NCBI RefSeq assembly: GCF_000473225.1
Contig: NZ_KI421509.1
Span: 3,428,868 to 3,492,867, forward strand
Origin: Sedimentitalea nanhaiensis DSM 24252
GTDB lineage: Bacteria > Pseudomonadota > Alphaproteobacteria > Rhodobacterales > Rhodobacteraceae
DNA length: 64,000 nucleotides
Direction of reading: 5' to 3'
Of this stretch, positions 36,312 through 44,873 are shown piece after piece. The notes beneath the pieces were generated by a model. It had not been told where the DNA came from. It saw nothing but the letters and a program-made list of their open reading frames with translations, and searched no databases. The position numbers and the translations under genes were made by a program. Position 1 is the stretch's first letter. Each line of letters opens with the position of its first letter.

Positions 36312-36941
36312 ATGCCCCTCGATCTCTGGTTGACCTTTGTTGCCGCCTCGACGGCATTGCTTTTGATCCCCGGCCCAACGGTCTTGCTGGTGCTGAGCTA
36401 TGCCCTGTCCAAAGGGCGCGGTGTGGCGGTGGCGTCGGCCACGGGCGTTGCCCTGGGCGATCTGATCGCGATGAGCGCGTCCTTGGCCGGATTGGGGGCG
36501 CTGGTTGCAGCTTCGGCGACGCTGTTTGTGGCGCTAAAATGGGTCGGTGCCGCCTATCTGGTGTGGTTGGGGGTCCGGTTGTTGCGCAGCGCCCCGTCAA
36601 CCGGGCGAAACGCCGTATCGGCGGCCCCCGATGTCGGCGCACGGGCGGTATTTTCCCATGCGGCGGCGGTCACGGCGCTGAATCCCAAATCCATCGCCTT
36701 TTTCATTGCCTTTGTGCCGCAGTTCCTGCGCCCGGAACTGGCGCTGTTGCCGCAATTTGCCATTCTGATCGCCACGTTTGTTGCCCTGGCCTGGCTGAAT
36801 GCGCTGGCCTATGCGCTGTTGGCGGACCGGCTGCGGCGCACCATCGGACGGCCGGGTGTCATCGCCGGGCTGACGCGAACGGGTGGCGCGACTTTGATTG
36901 GGATGGGGATCGCGACGGCCTTGCTGCGCCGTCCCACCTGA
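36312..36941 (+). CDS. LysE/RhtB-family amino-acid exporter
   Basis: The 209-residue membrane protein has about six hydrophobic helices. The LysE family mark [35 protein letters not shown] lies near the N-terminus, and [16 protein letters not shown] in the middle. It exports amino acids or related small molecules; the substrate is not predictable. The ATG at 36312 is chosen because the family similarity begins there. apt follows 70 bases later. Confidence 0.92.
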   Translation: MPLDLWLTFVAASTALLLIPGPTVLLVLSYALSKGRGVAVASATGVALGDLIAMSASLAGLGALVAASATLFVALKWVGAAYLVWLGVRLLRSAPSTGRNAVSAAPDVGARAVFSHAAAVTALNPKSIAFFIAFVPQFLRPELALLPQFAILIATFVALAWLNALAYALLADRLRRTIGRPGVIAGLTRTGGATLIGMGIATALLRRPT

Positions 36942-37011
36942 TACCAGCTCTTGCGCAACGCCACCGGATTGGCGACACCGCAGGAATACATTTGCAATTT
37001 GCGAGGCACCG

Positions 37012-37551
37012 ATGCCCAAGAAGACCACGGTACGCGACTATATCCGCACCATCGTCGATTTCCCGCACGAGGGTATCATGTTTCGCGATGTCACGACCCT
37101 GTTTGCCGATGCGCGGGGGTTTCGCATGGCCATCGACCAGATGCTGCATCCCTATGCGGGCGAGCAGATCGACAAGGTGGTGGGGCTTGAGGCGCGAGGA
37201 TTTATTCTGGGCGGGGCGATCGCACATCAGTTATCGGTCGGCTTTGTGCCGATCCGCAAGAAGGGCAAGCTGCCCGGCACCACGATCAGCCAGGATTACA
37301 AGCTGGAATATGGCGAGGCGATCGTCGAGATCCATGACGACGCGATTCGGCCGGGCGAAAAGATCCTGGTGGTGGACGACCTTTTGGCGACAGGTGGCAC
37401 TGCGGCGGCGGGGATCAAGCTGATTGAACGGCTGGGCGGCGAAATCGTCTCGTGCGCGTTTGTGATCGACCTGCCGGATCTGGGCGGGCGCAAGGTTCTG
37501 GAGAACCTGGGCATGGATGTGCATGCCCTCTGCGCCTTTGAGGGGGACTGA
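37012..37551 (+). CDS. apt: Adenine phosphoribosyltransferase
   Basis: The 179-residue enzyme makes AMP from adenine and PRPP. The opening [23 protein letters not shown], the [15 protein letters not shown] block, the [16 protein letters not shown] loop and the PRPP motif [14 protein letters not shown] are intact. The start at 37012 is where family similarity begins. Together with mtnP upstream it can close the adenine salvage step of the methylthioadenosine pathway. It converges on cydB. Confidence 0.96.
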   Translation: MPKKTTVRDYIRTIVDFPHEGIMFRDVTTLFADARGFRMAIDQMLHPYAGEQIDKVVGLEARGFILGGAIAHQLSVGFVPIRKKGKLPGTTISQDYKLEYGEAIVEIHDDAIRPGEKILVVDDLLATGGTAAAGIKLIERLGGEIVSCAFVIDLPDLGGRKVLENLGMDVHALCAFEGD

Positions 37552-37623
37552 TCGGGACTGATCTGGGGGCTGTGTCGTGCGGATCGTTTTCAAAGCGGCG
37601 GTTTCATTGGCATCAGGTGGCCT

Positions 37624-38628
37624 TTACTGTCCGATACGGTCCGATTTACCACGAAAAACCCAGTAAACTCCGATTGTGTAGGCCCCGATCACCGGCAAAA
37701 CGACCACCCCGCCCCAGAAAAAGAAGCTGAGCGATGCCTGTGGGGCGGCGGCGTCGGCCACGGTGATGGAATAGGGGATCATGAAGGGCCACATCATCAG
37801 CCCCAGTGTCAGCAAGGCGGCGACAAAGAACACCGCGGTCAGCGCAAACGGCAGCGCGTCGATGCGCCAGTGCGCGCCTGTTGCGACCCCCGCGAGTGCC
37901 GCGGCGCAGAGGGCCGGCAGACCCAACATCCAGCGGTCGAGCCGCGAGGCGCCCAGGGTCAGGCCGACGCTGATATCGACGGTCACCACGATCAGGAATG
38001 CCAGGGCCAGCACGGCCGACGTCGCCAGCGCCAAGGTCTTTAGCCGGGCATAGGCCCAGTCGCGCAATGCCCCGTCGTTCTTGAGGATCAGCCATCCCGC
38101 GCCGAGCAGCATATAGCCGAGCACCAGCCCGATCCCGGTCAGGATGGGGAACGGATGCAACCAGTCCAGCCCGCCGCCGGCATATTGATTGTCGCGCACC
38201 GGAATGCCGCGCATCAGCGCGCCGACCGCTGCCCCCTGCACAAAGGCGACGACGAGCGAACCGAGAAAGAAGCCGCGGTCCCAAACCCCGCGCATGCGAT
38301 TGCTGCGATAGCGGAACTCAAACGCCACGCCGCGAAAGATCAGTCCGAACAGCATCAGCAGCACCGGCAGGTAAAACGCACCGAGAAACACCGTGTAGAC
38401 CGCCGGGAACGCCGCAAAGAGGCTTGCGCCTATGACCACCAGCCAGGTCTCGTTACCGTCCCAGAATGGCGCGATGCTTTGCACCATCCGTTCGCGCATC
38501 GCTTCGTCCCGGGTGGTTCCGAACAGGATGCCGACCCCGAGATCGAAACCGTCCAGCAGCACATAGATCAGGATTGAAACGGCAATCGCCGCCGCCCAGA
38601 ACAGCGCGAGATTGCTTGGATCATCCAT
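37624..38628 (-). CDS. cydB: Cytochrome bd-type quinol oxidase subunit II
   Basis: The 334-residue membrane protein has the CydB pattern of about eight helices. The conserved LLDGFDLGVGILFG near residue 25, WDGNETWLVVIGASLFAAFPAVY and EFRYRSNRMRGVWD are visible. The ATG at 38628 has GGAGGAAACCGCG just upstream and overlaps the end of cydA by 8 bases. No CydX-like small subunit gene is seen after it. Confidence 0.95.
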   Translation of the reverse strand: MDDPSNLALFWAAAIAVSILIYVLLDGFDLGVGILFGTTRDEAMRERMVQSIAPFWDGNETWLVVIGASLFAAFPAVYTVFLGAFYLPVLLMLFGLIFRGVAFEFRYRSNRMRGVWDRGFFLGSLVVAFVQGAAVGALMRGIPVRDNQYAGGGLDWLHPFPILTGIGLVLGYMLLGAGWLILKNDGALRDWAYARLKTLALATSAVLALAFLIVVTVDISVGLTLGASRLDRWMLGLPALCAAALAGVATGAHWRIDALPFALTAVFFVAALLTLGLMMWPFMIPYSITVADAAAPQASLSFFFWGGVVVLPVIGAYTIGVYWVFRGKSDRIGQ

Positions 38629-40033
38629 CGCGGTTTCCTCCAGGCCCGTTTGCGTCATCGGCGTCTCCTGCGAGAGCCATTGGCCGGCTTGGCGTTGCGT
38701 ATGGCCCCGTCTCGGCCTGCGCCGCAGGGCCTTCGCGCAGCAGCAGATAAATATACCGGATGCCAAAGCTGTAGACGATGGCATAGACAATCATATAGCC
38801 GATCAGCGACACCAGCACGTCGCCGGTTTGCAGCGATGGTGTCACCGCATCCTTGGTCCGCAGGATACCGTAAACCACCCAGGGCTGGCGTCCGACCTCG
38901 GCGGTGTACCAACCGCTGAGGATGGCGACAAAGCCGGTGGGGAAGGCCAAAAAGGTCGGCCACAAGAACCAGCGCGCGGTCTCAAGCCGCCCGGCCAGAC
39001 GCAGCAATGCGCCGCCCCACGAGAGCGCCAGCATGATCAACCCCATCGCCACCATGATGCGAAAGCCAAAGAAGGGGATCAGCACCGGCGGCTGATCCTC
39101 GGGCGCAAACGCGTCGAGTCCGGTTTCGCGCGATGTCCAGTTGCCCGACGCGATGAAGCTGCCGAGCCCGGGCACCGTGACCGCAAACAAGTTACGGCGT
39201 TCGGACTGATCCGGCCAGGCAATCAGAACCTCGGACGCGGGTTGCTCGGTATGCCAGCGCGCCTCGATCGCGGCGAATTTCGCCGGTTGGTGTTTGTACA
39301 CGTAGAGCCCGGTCAGATGCCCGAAATACAGTTGCACCGGGATCAGAACCGCCGCCAGACCGAGGCCCCAGTGCAGCATCGCCCGGCCTTCGGCAAAGTG
39401 GACCCGCCGCAGCAGATACCACGCCCCGGTGGCCGATACGCACATCGCCGTGGTCAGGAATGCCGCGAGCAGCATGTGTGGCCAGCGCACCATCATCACC
39501 GGTCCAAGCACGATCTCGCGCCAGTCGGCGGGAACGATCCGGCCATCGACGATCTCGTGACCCACCGGAACCTGCATCCAGGAATTGTTGGCAAGGATCC
39601 AGAAGGACGAGAACATCGTGCCAAGCGAAACCATGCAGCAGGCAAACAGGTAAAAGCGCGGCGAAACCCGATCGCGGCCCAGAAGCATCACCCCGAAGAA
39701 TGTCGCCTCGAGCAGGAAGGCGGTAAAGGCTTCGTAGCCCAGCAGCGGTCCCTGAATCGAGCCGGTCCTTTCGGCAAGGACACCCCAGTTGGTGCCGAAC
39801 TGGAAGGCCATCACGATCCCCGTCACCACGCCGAGGCCAAAGGATACCGCAAACACCCTCAGCCAGAAATCGAAGACGCGCCGATACAGAAGATTGCCGG
39901 TCGCCAGCCCCATCGCCTCGATCGTGGCCAGCCACGCCGCCAGTCCGATGGTGAAGGACGGGAAGATGATGTGGAATGAAATCACGAACCCGAACTGGAT
40001 CCGCGACAAGGTTACCGGGTCGAGAATGTCCAT
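38621..40033 (-). CDS. cydA: Cytochrome bd-type quinol oxidase subunit I
   Basis: The 470-residue protein carries the heme ligands of bd oxidases: H21 in FVISFHIIFPSFTIG, a later His in the GHEIVDG region and a Met near the GRQP motif (GWYTAEVGRQPWVVYG). The quinol-binding Q-loop (about residues 240-315) is short, lacking the extra insert of long-Q-loop CydA enzymes. This resembles the cyanide-insensitive CioA type. It reduces oxygen with quinol at high affinity and complements the aa3 oxidase encoded nearby. Confidence 0.95.
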   Translation of the reverse strand: MDILDPVTLSRIQFGFVISFHIIFPSFTIGLAAWLATIEAMGLATGNLLYRRVFDFWLRVFAVSFGLGVVTGIVMAFQFGTNWGVLAERTGSIQGPLLGYEAFTAFLLEATFFGVMLLGRDRVSPRFYLFACCMVSLGTMFSSFWILANNSWMQVPVGHEIVDGRIVPADWREIVLGPVMMVRWPHMLLAAFLTTAMCVSATGAWYLLRRVHFAEGRAMLHWGLGLAAVLIPVQLYFGHLTGLYVYKHQPAKFAAIEARWHTEQPASEVLIAWPDQSERRNLFAVTVPGLGSFIASGNWTSRETGLDAFAPEDQPPVLIPFFGFRIMVAMGLIMLALSWGGALLRLAGRLETARWFLWPTFLAFPTGFVAILSGWYTAEVGRQPWVVYGILRTKDAVTPSLQTGDVLVSLIGYMIVYAIVYSFGIRYIYLLLREGPAAQAETGPYATPSRPMALAGDADDANGPGGNRDG

Positions 40034-40034
40034 G

Positions 40035-40403
40035 TCAGGCCTCGCGATCCGCAGCGGTACCGGGCATCGGCGGTTTCGGGAAAGCCCCTTGGGACAGGTG
40101 TGCGCCAACGCTGCTTGCATTGAAGCGTCGTCCGCAGCCCTTGCCGGTGTCTTGGGCGTGGGCGGCGCACATCATCCTGTTATTGGCAACGGTGGTCTTG
40201 CGCTGGCGGTCGCCGGTCTTGAGATTGCAAGCCGGCACCCAACCGTCGTGGAGGCCGCGAGACGGCCATTTGGCCGGAGCGTTGGTTTTCACAAGAGGGC
40301 GGGGGGCGGTGAACCCGCTTCCGATGCCACCCGAAAACAACCAAGCTGTGCCAAGGATCAGGAGATGTTTGATGGCGGCGCTCCTCAGGTTCTCCCTGCT
40401 CAT
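40035..40403 (-). CDS. Possible small exported protein upstream of cydA
   Basis: A 122-residue frame directly precedes cydA, with one base between its TGA and the cydA ATG. It begins with a possible signal peptide (IKHLLILGTAWLFSGGIGSG) and has three cysteines spread through the mature part. Third-position GC is high, as in the neighbouring genes, which supports coding. AGGA sits 6 bases before the ATG at 40403. I recognise no family. If real, it is the first gene of the oxidase operon. Confidence 0.5.
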   Translation of the reverse strand: MSRENLRSAAIKHLLILGTAWLFSGGIGSGFTAPRPLVKTNAPAKWPSRGLHDGWVPACNLKTGDRQRKTTVANNRMMCAAHAQDTGKGCGRRFNASSVGAHLSQGAFPKPPMPGTAADREA

Positions 40404-41105
40404 TTGCATCCTATGCTATTGGAAAACATACCTGTTGCCTAGCCACCCATCCAAGGTTCGCCGCAGAGGTTCAGTTGGCTTCGCTGAGGGAACCGCTTGA
40501 CGGCTGCGGGCGCGCGCTGCGCCACGGGGTGGCGACGCATGGCGCGGTTTTGTGCCGCCCGCCTGTATCGATCAGGGTATGATCGCGGTGTCGGCCTTGT
40601 GCCCTCGGCAGGGAGGGTGGCCAGCGCATCCATCATGCCCAGGGCACGGTGACCAGCCGTTCCATTGGTAAGGGCGGTTCTTTGCCAAGCCCCTCGTCAA
40701 TGCCACGCAAACCGCTTCAACGCGAAACCGCGGGTTCTGTCGCGATGCCATGGCTGTTCTCCTTTGTGACATGACGCGTGCTCCAAGGAGCGGCACAATC
40801 CGCGCCAAGCCCAGGTTATAGTGAGAATTATTTTGATGAGTCCGTGCGGTACTGGTCGGTTGGTGCGGGTGGGGCCGTTGCTTAAATCGCCATAAGCGAT
40901 CTCAAGTGATAGCCTCTGCCTGCTCCGGCAGCCCAAGCCCAAGGCGCTTTGCCTGCAAGGGAAATTGCCCAAATGTCTCCCAAACCCAGTGCCATTCTGT
41001 GGCTCTCAAGGCCATTTTGAGAGGATTTCGTCCCGAGCAGAAAAATCTCAAAATCGGGGATTTTCGCCTTGTAACCCATATGTTCACTTGGCTATACGCG
41101 TCTGT
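40404..41105. other. Intergenic region between the cyd genes and the tRNA gene
   Basis: About 700 bases with no gene I can support. Short frames exist on both strands but none resembles a known family or has a good ribosome site. No perfect FNR box was found here. The region may hold the cyd promoter on its left side and the tRNA promoter just before 41106. Part of it could be old insertion debris. Confidence 0.4.
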
Positions 41106-41193
41106 GGAGACGTGGCCGAGTGGTCGAAGGCGCTCCCCTGCTAAGGGAGTAAACCGCAAGGTTTCGTGGGTTCGAATCCCATCGTCTCCGCCA
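41106..41193 (+). tRNA. tRNA-Ser (anticodon GCT)
   Basis: The acceptor arms GGAGACG (41106-41112) and CGTCTCC (41183-41189) pair fully, with discriminator G and an encoded CCA (41191-41193). The anticodon stem CTCCC/GGGAG holds the loop CTGCTAA, giving anticodon GCT for AGC/AGU serine codons. A long variable arm (GTAAACCGCAAGGTTTC) and the T loop GTTCGAATC fit a class II serine tRNA. Its 3' end is the attachment site of the integrated element that follows. Confidence 0.97.
41180..41193. repeat. attL core of the element
   Basis: CATCGTCTCCGCCA at the 3' end of tRNA-Ser is repeated exactly at 58496-58509. Flanking bases differ on both sides, so the shared core is 14 bp. Confidence 0.88.
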
Positions 41194-41317
41194 CCCACCA
41201 TTTTCATTGATCTGCACAGAGCAGCGGTTTAGCGTATAAACTGTTGATAAAACGCACCCATTAGCATTGATTTGCTGTTTTCGGTTTTCTTCGATTGCAT
41301 TGGGTTCTGTTCATTTC

Positions 41318-41336
41318 GTGGTATGAAAGGTGGTAT
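41318..41336. repeat. Paired arm-like sites at the left end
   Basis: GTGGTAT occurs at 41318-41324 and 41330-41336, 12 bases apart and just before the integrase start codon. The same heptamer pair with the same spacing occurs at the right end (58415-58433). They are good candidates for integrase arm-binding sites. Confidence 0.6.
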
Positions 41337-41340
41337 CTTC

Positions 41341-42531
41341 ATGGCCTATCTTGCGGGGAAACTGACCAAGAATCTCGTTCGAACGCTCGGATCAGGCCGG
41401 CATGGTGATGGTAACGGGCTGTATCTTGTTGTCGACCCGTCCGGTGCAAGACGCTGGATTGTGCGTGTCACGGTTAAAGGGCAGCGGAATCGCCAGGGAA
41501 AACCTCTGCGTACCGATTTCGGCCTCGGTGGCGCGGATGTGGTGACACTCAACGTCGCGCGAGAGCGTGCCCTAGAATACCGCCGCTTAGCCAAGCAAGG
41601 GTTGAACCCGAAATATCACCGCGGTCAGGACGTGCCTTGCTTTGAGGAAGTCGCAAGGCAAGTTCATATCGAGCGGTTGCCCACTTGGAAGAACCCGAAG
41701 CACGGGCAACAGTGGATCAACACGCTTGCCGACTATGCTTTCCCCAAGATCGGTCGGATGCCGGTTTCGGATATCGACCAACCGGAAATCTTGCAGGTAC
41801 TGTCGCCGATTTGGACCGAGAAGCATGAAACTGCGCGCAGAGTGGCGCAGCGGATGAAGGCAGTCCTCGATGTGGCGCGATCACGGGGCTATCGCGAAGG
41901 GGAAAACCCCGTGACGGTGGTGATGGATGCCAGGGTGCTGCCACGTGTGAAGGCTAAAGTGAAGCACCACAACGCGATGCGGTGGCAGGATGTACCAGCA
42001 TTCTATGCTCAGCTGTCCGAGCAAAAGGGCACAGCCGCAAGTGCGTTGATGTTTACATGTCTGACGGCTTGCCGGACTGGAGAGGTTCTAAACGCTTCGT
42101 GGGACGAATTCAGTTTTGATGATCTGCTGTGGATCATCCCACAGGATCGGACGAAGACCGGGGCGGAACATCGCGTGCCGCTTACCGATCAAATGCTTGA
42201 GATTCTCGAACCTCTGAAGGCTTTGCGATCAGAAAGCGTTTTTGAGGGGCAGCGTCGACACAAGCCATTGTCGAACATGTCGATGCTGATGTTGCTTCGG
42301 CGAATGGGCGTCGAAAACGTCACGGTACATGGGTTCAGATCCGCGTTTCGGGATTGGGCATCCGAGAAAGGCGATACTCCCCGAGAAGTCGCGGAAATGA
42401 GCCTTGGGCACAAAGTAGGGACCGAAGTTGAACGGGCCTATGCGCGGTCCGACTTGCTCGACCGAAGACGCGAACTGTTGCGGCGTTGGTCCGAGTTCGT
42501 GTGTAGTAAGCTGGAGAATTCCAATGACTGA
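41341..42531 (+). CDS. int: Tyrosine-recombinase integrase
   Basis: The 396-residue integrase has an N-terminal arm-binding domain of the DUF4102 kind (GDGNGLYLVVDPSGARRWIVRV), a core-binding segment at about residues 100-200, and the catalytic domain. The catalytic set is visible: R245 in CRTGEVLNASWDE, H330 and R333 in HGFRSAFRDWAS, H357 in LGHKVG and Y367 in ERAYARSD. The ATG at 41341 is used because family similarity begins there. It stands 148 bases from the tRNA-Ser gene and should recombine the 14-bp attachment cores. Its stop overlaps the start of the next gene by 8 bases. Confidence 0.95.
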   Translation: MAYLAGKLTKNLVRTLGSGRHGDGNGLYLVVDPSGARRWIVRVTVKGQRNRQGKPLRTDFGLGGADVVTLNVARERALEYRRLAKQGLNPKYHRGQDVPCFEEVARQVHIERLPTWKNPKHGQQWINTLADYAFPKIGRMPVSDIDQPEILQVLSPIWTEKHETARRVAQRMKAVLDVARSRGYREGENPVTVVMDARVLPRVKAKVKHHNAMRWQDVPAFYAQLSEQKGTAASALMFTCLTACRTGEVLNASWDEFSFDDLLWIIPQDRTKTGAEHRVPLTDQMLEILEPLKALRSESVFEGQRRHKPLSNMSMLMLLRRMGVENVTVHGFRSAFRDWASEKGDTPREVAEMSLGHKVGTEVERAYARSDLLDRRRELLRRWSEFVCSKLENSND

Positions 42532-43192
42532 CTTCGTCAGAACTCCAGCAAAGGTATTCGGTTTAAGCTTCGTAACACCGGAAGACGCAGCGTGGATGGC
42601 TGTGCGGGCATTGATCCTGTCTTGTAGCAGTGGTTCTGATTTCCAAACCCTTTATCTTGGCCTCCTCTCTCTCAAGTCAAGAGATGCCGACGAAACCGGA
42701 GATGCTGAAGAACAATTTGGGAAGTCGCAGTCTTTAACAAGAAGGGAGATGGAATTACTGGTTCGCTTCGCCGTCGGGCAATTTGCAGCAGGCAGCAAGA
42801 AGATGCGTTTGGATTTGCTGCAGATGAACAGGGTTCTGAGCGCAATGTTTATCAAGAAGATGCCGAAAACCAAAGCTCTGGAATACCTGCAACAAGAAAG
42901 CCAGCAAGCCGCAAAGCTCCTGCGCGACGAGGGGGATGCTGAGCGAGCATCCCTCTTTTACCAGGGGAAAGGTGCTCGGACTCTTGGAGAGCTTTGGAAT
43001 AAATATGAGGTGGTTCTTCCATATGTATACGCAGAAACGCTCCGACAGCAGGTTGCCGCCAGAGAAATCTCAGGGAACGTCCAATTCGAAGACCTGAAGT
43101 ATATGCCTGAGATCTTCCTTTACCAGATTGGCAAGATTTCCAAGTCTCGACCGCTCAAAATTGACGCTCTCTATCATCTTGATTTTGAATGA
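42524..43192 (+). CDS. Unrecognised protein next to the integrase
   Basis: The 222-residue protein has no signal peptide or membrane helix. It looks mostly helical, with a lysine- and glutamine-rich middle (about residues 105-150). I cannot place it in a family. Its ATG overlaps the last codons of the integrase gene, so it is co-translated and probably belongs to the element's core rather than its cargo. A role in excision or its control is possible but not shown by sequence. Confidence 0.7.
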   Translation: MTDFVRTPAKVFGLSFVTPEDAAWMAVRALILSCSSGSDFQTLYLGLLSLKSRDADETGDAEEQFGKSQSLTRREMELLVRFAVGQFAAGSKKMRLDLLQMNRVLSAMFIKKMPKTKALEYLQQESQQAAKLLRDEGDAERASLFYQGKGARTLGELWNKYEVVLPYVYAETLRQQVAAREISGNVQFEDLKYMPEIFLYQIGKISKSRPLKIDALYHLDFE

Positions 43193-43287
43193 TTTGTTTT
43201 TGAATTTCTTATTCAGTAGGTCGCTGAATGCAAACGATAAATGCTGAACCGCAATGATGACTTGCAAAACAAGGAGCGGTGAAGCGA

Positions 43288-43485
43288 ATGAAAGTCTTTG
43301 AAGATGAACGTGTTTATGATGACGCTGATCCTGAACTGGATCTGATCGCAACAAGGAACAAACGTGCGCAATGGCGCCATCGTCGCGTTGGGCCGGCTTT
43401 CGTCAAATTTGGGCGGCGAGTGAAATACCTGGGTACAGATCTGAACGCGTTTGTTGAAGAAAATCGCGTCTCTCCGGCTGGTTGA
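43288..43485 (+). CDS. AlpA/excisionase-like small DNA-binding protein
   Basis: The 65-residue protein has the ending typical of helix-turn-helix 17 / AlpA proteins: AQWRHRRVGPAFVKFGRRVKYLGTDLNAFVEENRV. In these, a tryptophan-containing recognition helix is followed by a beta wing and the DLxAFxxxN helix. The N-terminal part, which normally carries the first helix, is short and acidic here. Such proteins direct excision or activate integrase genes. AAGGAG lies 11 bases before the ATG at 43288. An in-frame GTG 9 bases earlier is too close to that site. Confidence 0.75.
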   Translation: MKVFEDERVYDDADPELDLIATRNKRAQWRHRRVGPAFVKFGRRVKYLGTDLNAFVEENRVSPAG

Positions 43486-43499
43486 GTTTGGGTGCGACA

Positions 43500-44288
43500 A
43501 TGGCGGTAAAACACTACGCGCAGATCGAGTTTGATCTATTCTCGGACCCAAAGTTTAGAGGCCTTTCCTCAAACGATGTACGGTTCATCTATCTGACGGC
43601 GCATTGCTCAAAGCTCAGCAATTACTTAGGGATCTTTCGCTATCCAATCGAGATTTGGAGCTACGATTCCAACGTCAAGCCAGCAGAAATTCAAGCAGCT
43701 CTTTCAGAGCTAGAAGCAAAAGGCTTGGTTGAATATGATCAAGACACTCAAACATTGAGACTGATTGGCTGGTTTTACACCTTGAATGGACCCCGCAATG
43801 GGAACCAAATGAAGGGGCACATCAAGAGCTTCCTAGGCCTGTCTCGTTGTGATCCAGAAATGCTGTGCCGTTCGGTCGCCGAATTTACCGTTTCGAGTTT
43901 CTCGGCTGCCTCTCTTTGGGAAAACGACAGCCCGGAACATCGCAAGGTTAATGACGCCTTCAGAACTTTCTTGAAATATTTGCATTTCAAGTTTGGGACC
44001 GGCTTCGGTGAAATCCTTGAGAATGAGATCAACGCGTCGGGGAAGGATACATTCGGCGCTATCCAGGCCGTATTTCACATGCTTTCCAGCGGTGGCCCAA
44101 GCACGGTGGAACCCTTTCGAAAGGGTTTCGAAACCGTTTCGAAACAAGAGATGACAGGAGAGGAGAATATAAAAAATCAAAAGAAAACAAACGTCGTCCA
44201 TGATGGAAAGCACATCGTGAGCGCTTCGCCTCTATCGGAAACAATGAATAGTCGATTGGCTATGGAAGCGAGGGGATCGCAGAAATGA
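43500..44288 (+). CDS. Putative replication initiator of the element
   Basis: The 262-residue protein starts with a winged-helix-like region (about residues 5-115): IEFDLFSDPKFRGLSSNDVRFIYLTAHCSKLSNYLGIFRYP, then a two-helix segment and the LVEYDQDTQTLRLIGWF wing. This resembles phage replisome-organiser and DnaD-like domains, though I cannot name a family. A less conserved C-terminal part follows. The gene contains three phased palindromes and an A-rich stretch near its 3' end (44112-44190), the layout of origins that lie inside their own initiator gene, as in phage lambda O. The start is the ATG at 43500; a TTG six codons earlier is possible. Its TGA overlaps the next small ORF. Confidence 0.55.
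   Translation: MAVKHYAQIEFDLFSDPKFRGLSSNDVRFIYLTAHCSKLSNYLGIFRYPIEIWSYDSNVKPAEIQAALSELEAKGLVEYDQDTQTLRLIGWFYTLNGPRNGNQMKGHIKSFLGLSRCDPEMLCRSVAEFTVSSFSAASLWENDSPEHRKVNDAFRTFLKYLHFKFGTGFGEILENEINASGKDTFGAIQAVFHMLSSGGPSTVEPFRKGFETVSKQEMTGEENIKNQKKTNVVHDGKHIVSASPLSETMNSRLAMEARGSQK
44112..44190. other. Candidate replication origin: phased palindromic iterons plus A-rich tract
   Basis: TTTCGAAA occurs three times, centred at 44118.5, 44129.5 and 44140.5, an exact 11-base period. Each copy is part of a longer palindrome: 14 bp at 44112-44125, 10 bp at 44125-44134 and 10 bp at 44136-44145. An A-rich stretch follows at about 44165-44190. The block lies inside the reading frame of the putative initiator. 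Iterons beside an AT-rich unwinding element suggest an origin; this is inference from layout. Confidence 0.5.
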
Positions 44289-44380
44289 AGCGGTTGCGAA
44301 TGGCAAAGAGCAAATCGGCCAATGTCCGACATGGTTGTCCGCCGCTTGGTGAGGCGTTGTTGGTAGGGGGGCCGCGATGA
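44285..44380 (+). CDS. Possible 31-residue peptide
   Basis: A 32-codon frame whose ATG overlaps the stop of the initiator gene (ATGA) and whose TGA overlaps the ATG of the following exported-protein gene. The peptide is basic at its N-terminus (MKRLRMAKSKSANVRHG). Overlaps at both ends suggest it is translated, at least as a coupler. No function can be read from it. Confidence 0.4.
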   Translation: MKRLRMAKSKSANVRHGCPPLGEALLVGGPR

Positions 44381-44871
44381 AACTCCTTCAAGCCGCGGCT
44401 TTGTTGCTGCTGGCAACAACCCACCAAATTGTAGCTGAAGGGTTGGCGAGCCTTTCCAAACCGGAGTTGAAAACCGCCGTGCGAGATGCGGTTGAAGCTG
44501 GTGATCATGAAAACCTGATGGCAGCGATGGAGGAGATCCGCCGCCGCAAAATGTGGGTTTTCCAGCCTACAGCATCGACATGCGTCATGAACGTGCCAGA
44601 GTTGCCGGTTTTCTCCCAGCATTTTGCGAACCGGATGCACGTCGAACAAGCCTATCAACTAGCCGCGCAAAAGCGCTTTCTTGAGGAAGGCAGCTGTCCT
44701 TGCATGTTCGATTGGTCTTTCTCCTCCTTCGTTCTCGGGCATTTGGGAAAATCGCCTAACGAACTTACGCAGGATGATGTCATTCAGCTACGCGATTGGA
44801 GATCGCAGGAGCTCTCAGACATTCTCGGCCGCTATACCGAGTTCCGCAACGCAAACTGCCAAGGAGATTGA
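44377..44871 (+). CDS. Unrecognised exported protein upstream of the VirB6-like gene
   Basis: The 164-residue protein has a clear signal peptide (LLQAAALLLLATTHQIVA) and a mature helical domain with four cysteines (in STCVMN, GSCPCMF and NANCQGD). No lipobox is present. It is followed by the VirB6/TrbL-like gene two bases after its stop, so the two are likely co-translated. The position suggests a periplasmic partner of a secretion channel, but no family was recognised. Confidence 0.7.
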   Translation: MKLLQAAALLLLATTHQIVAEGLASLSKPELKTAVRDAVEAGDHENLMAAMEEIRRRKMWVFQPTASTCVMNVPELPVFSQHFANRMHVEQAYQLAAQKRFLEEGSCPCMFDWSFSSFVLGHLGKSPNELTQDDVIQLRDWRSQELSDILGRYTEFRNANCQGD

Positions 44872-44873
44872 TC

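Noticed and set aside
38612-39979. 455-codon plus-strand frame
   Set aside because: Antisense to cydA, which has all expected motifs.
40906-41232. Protein-coding frame across the tRNA gene
   Set aside because: It reads through the tRNA-Ser gene and the non-coding stretch before it; this is a common artefact around tRNA genes.
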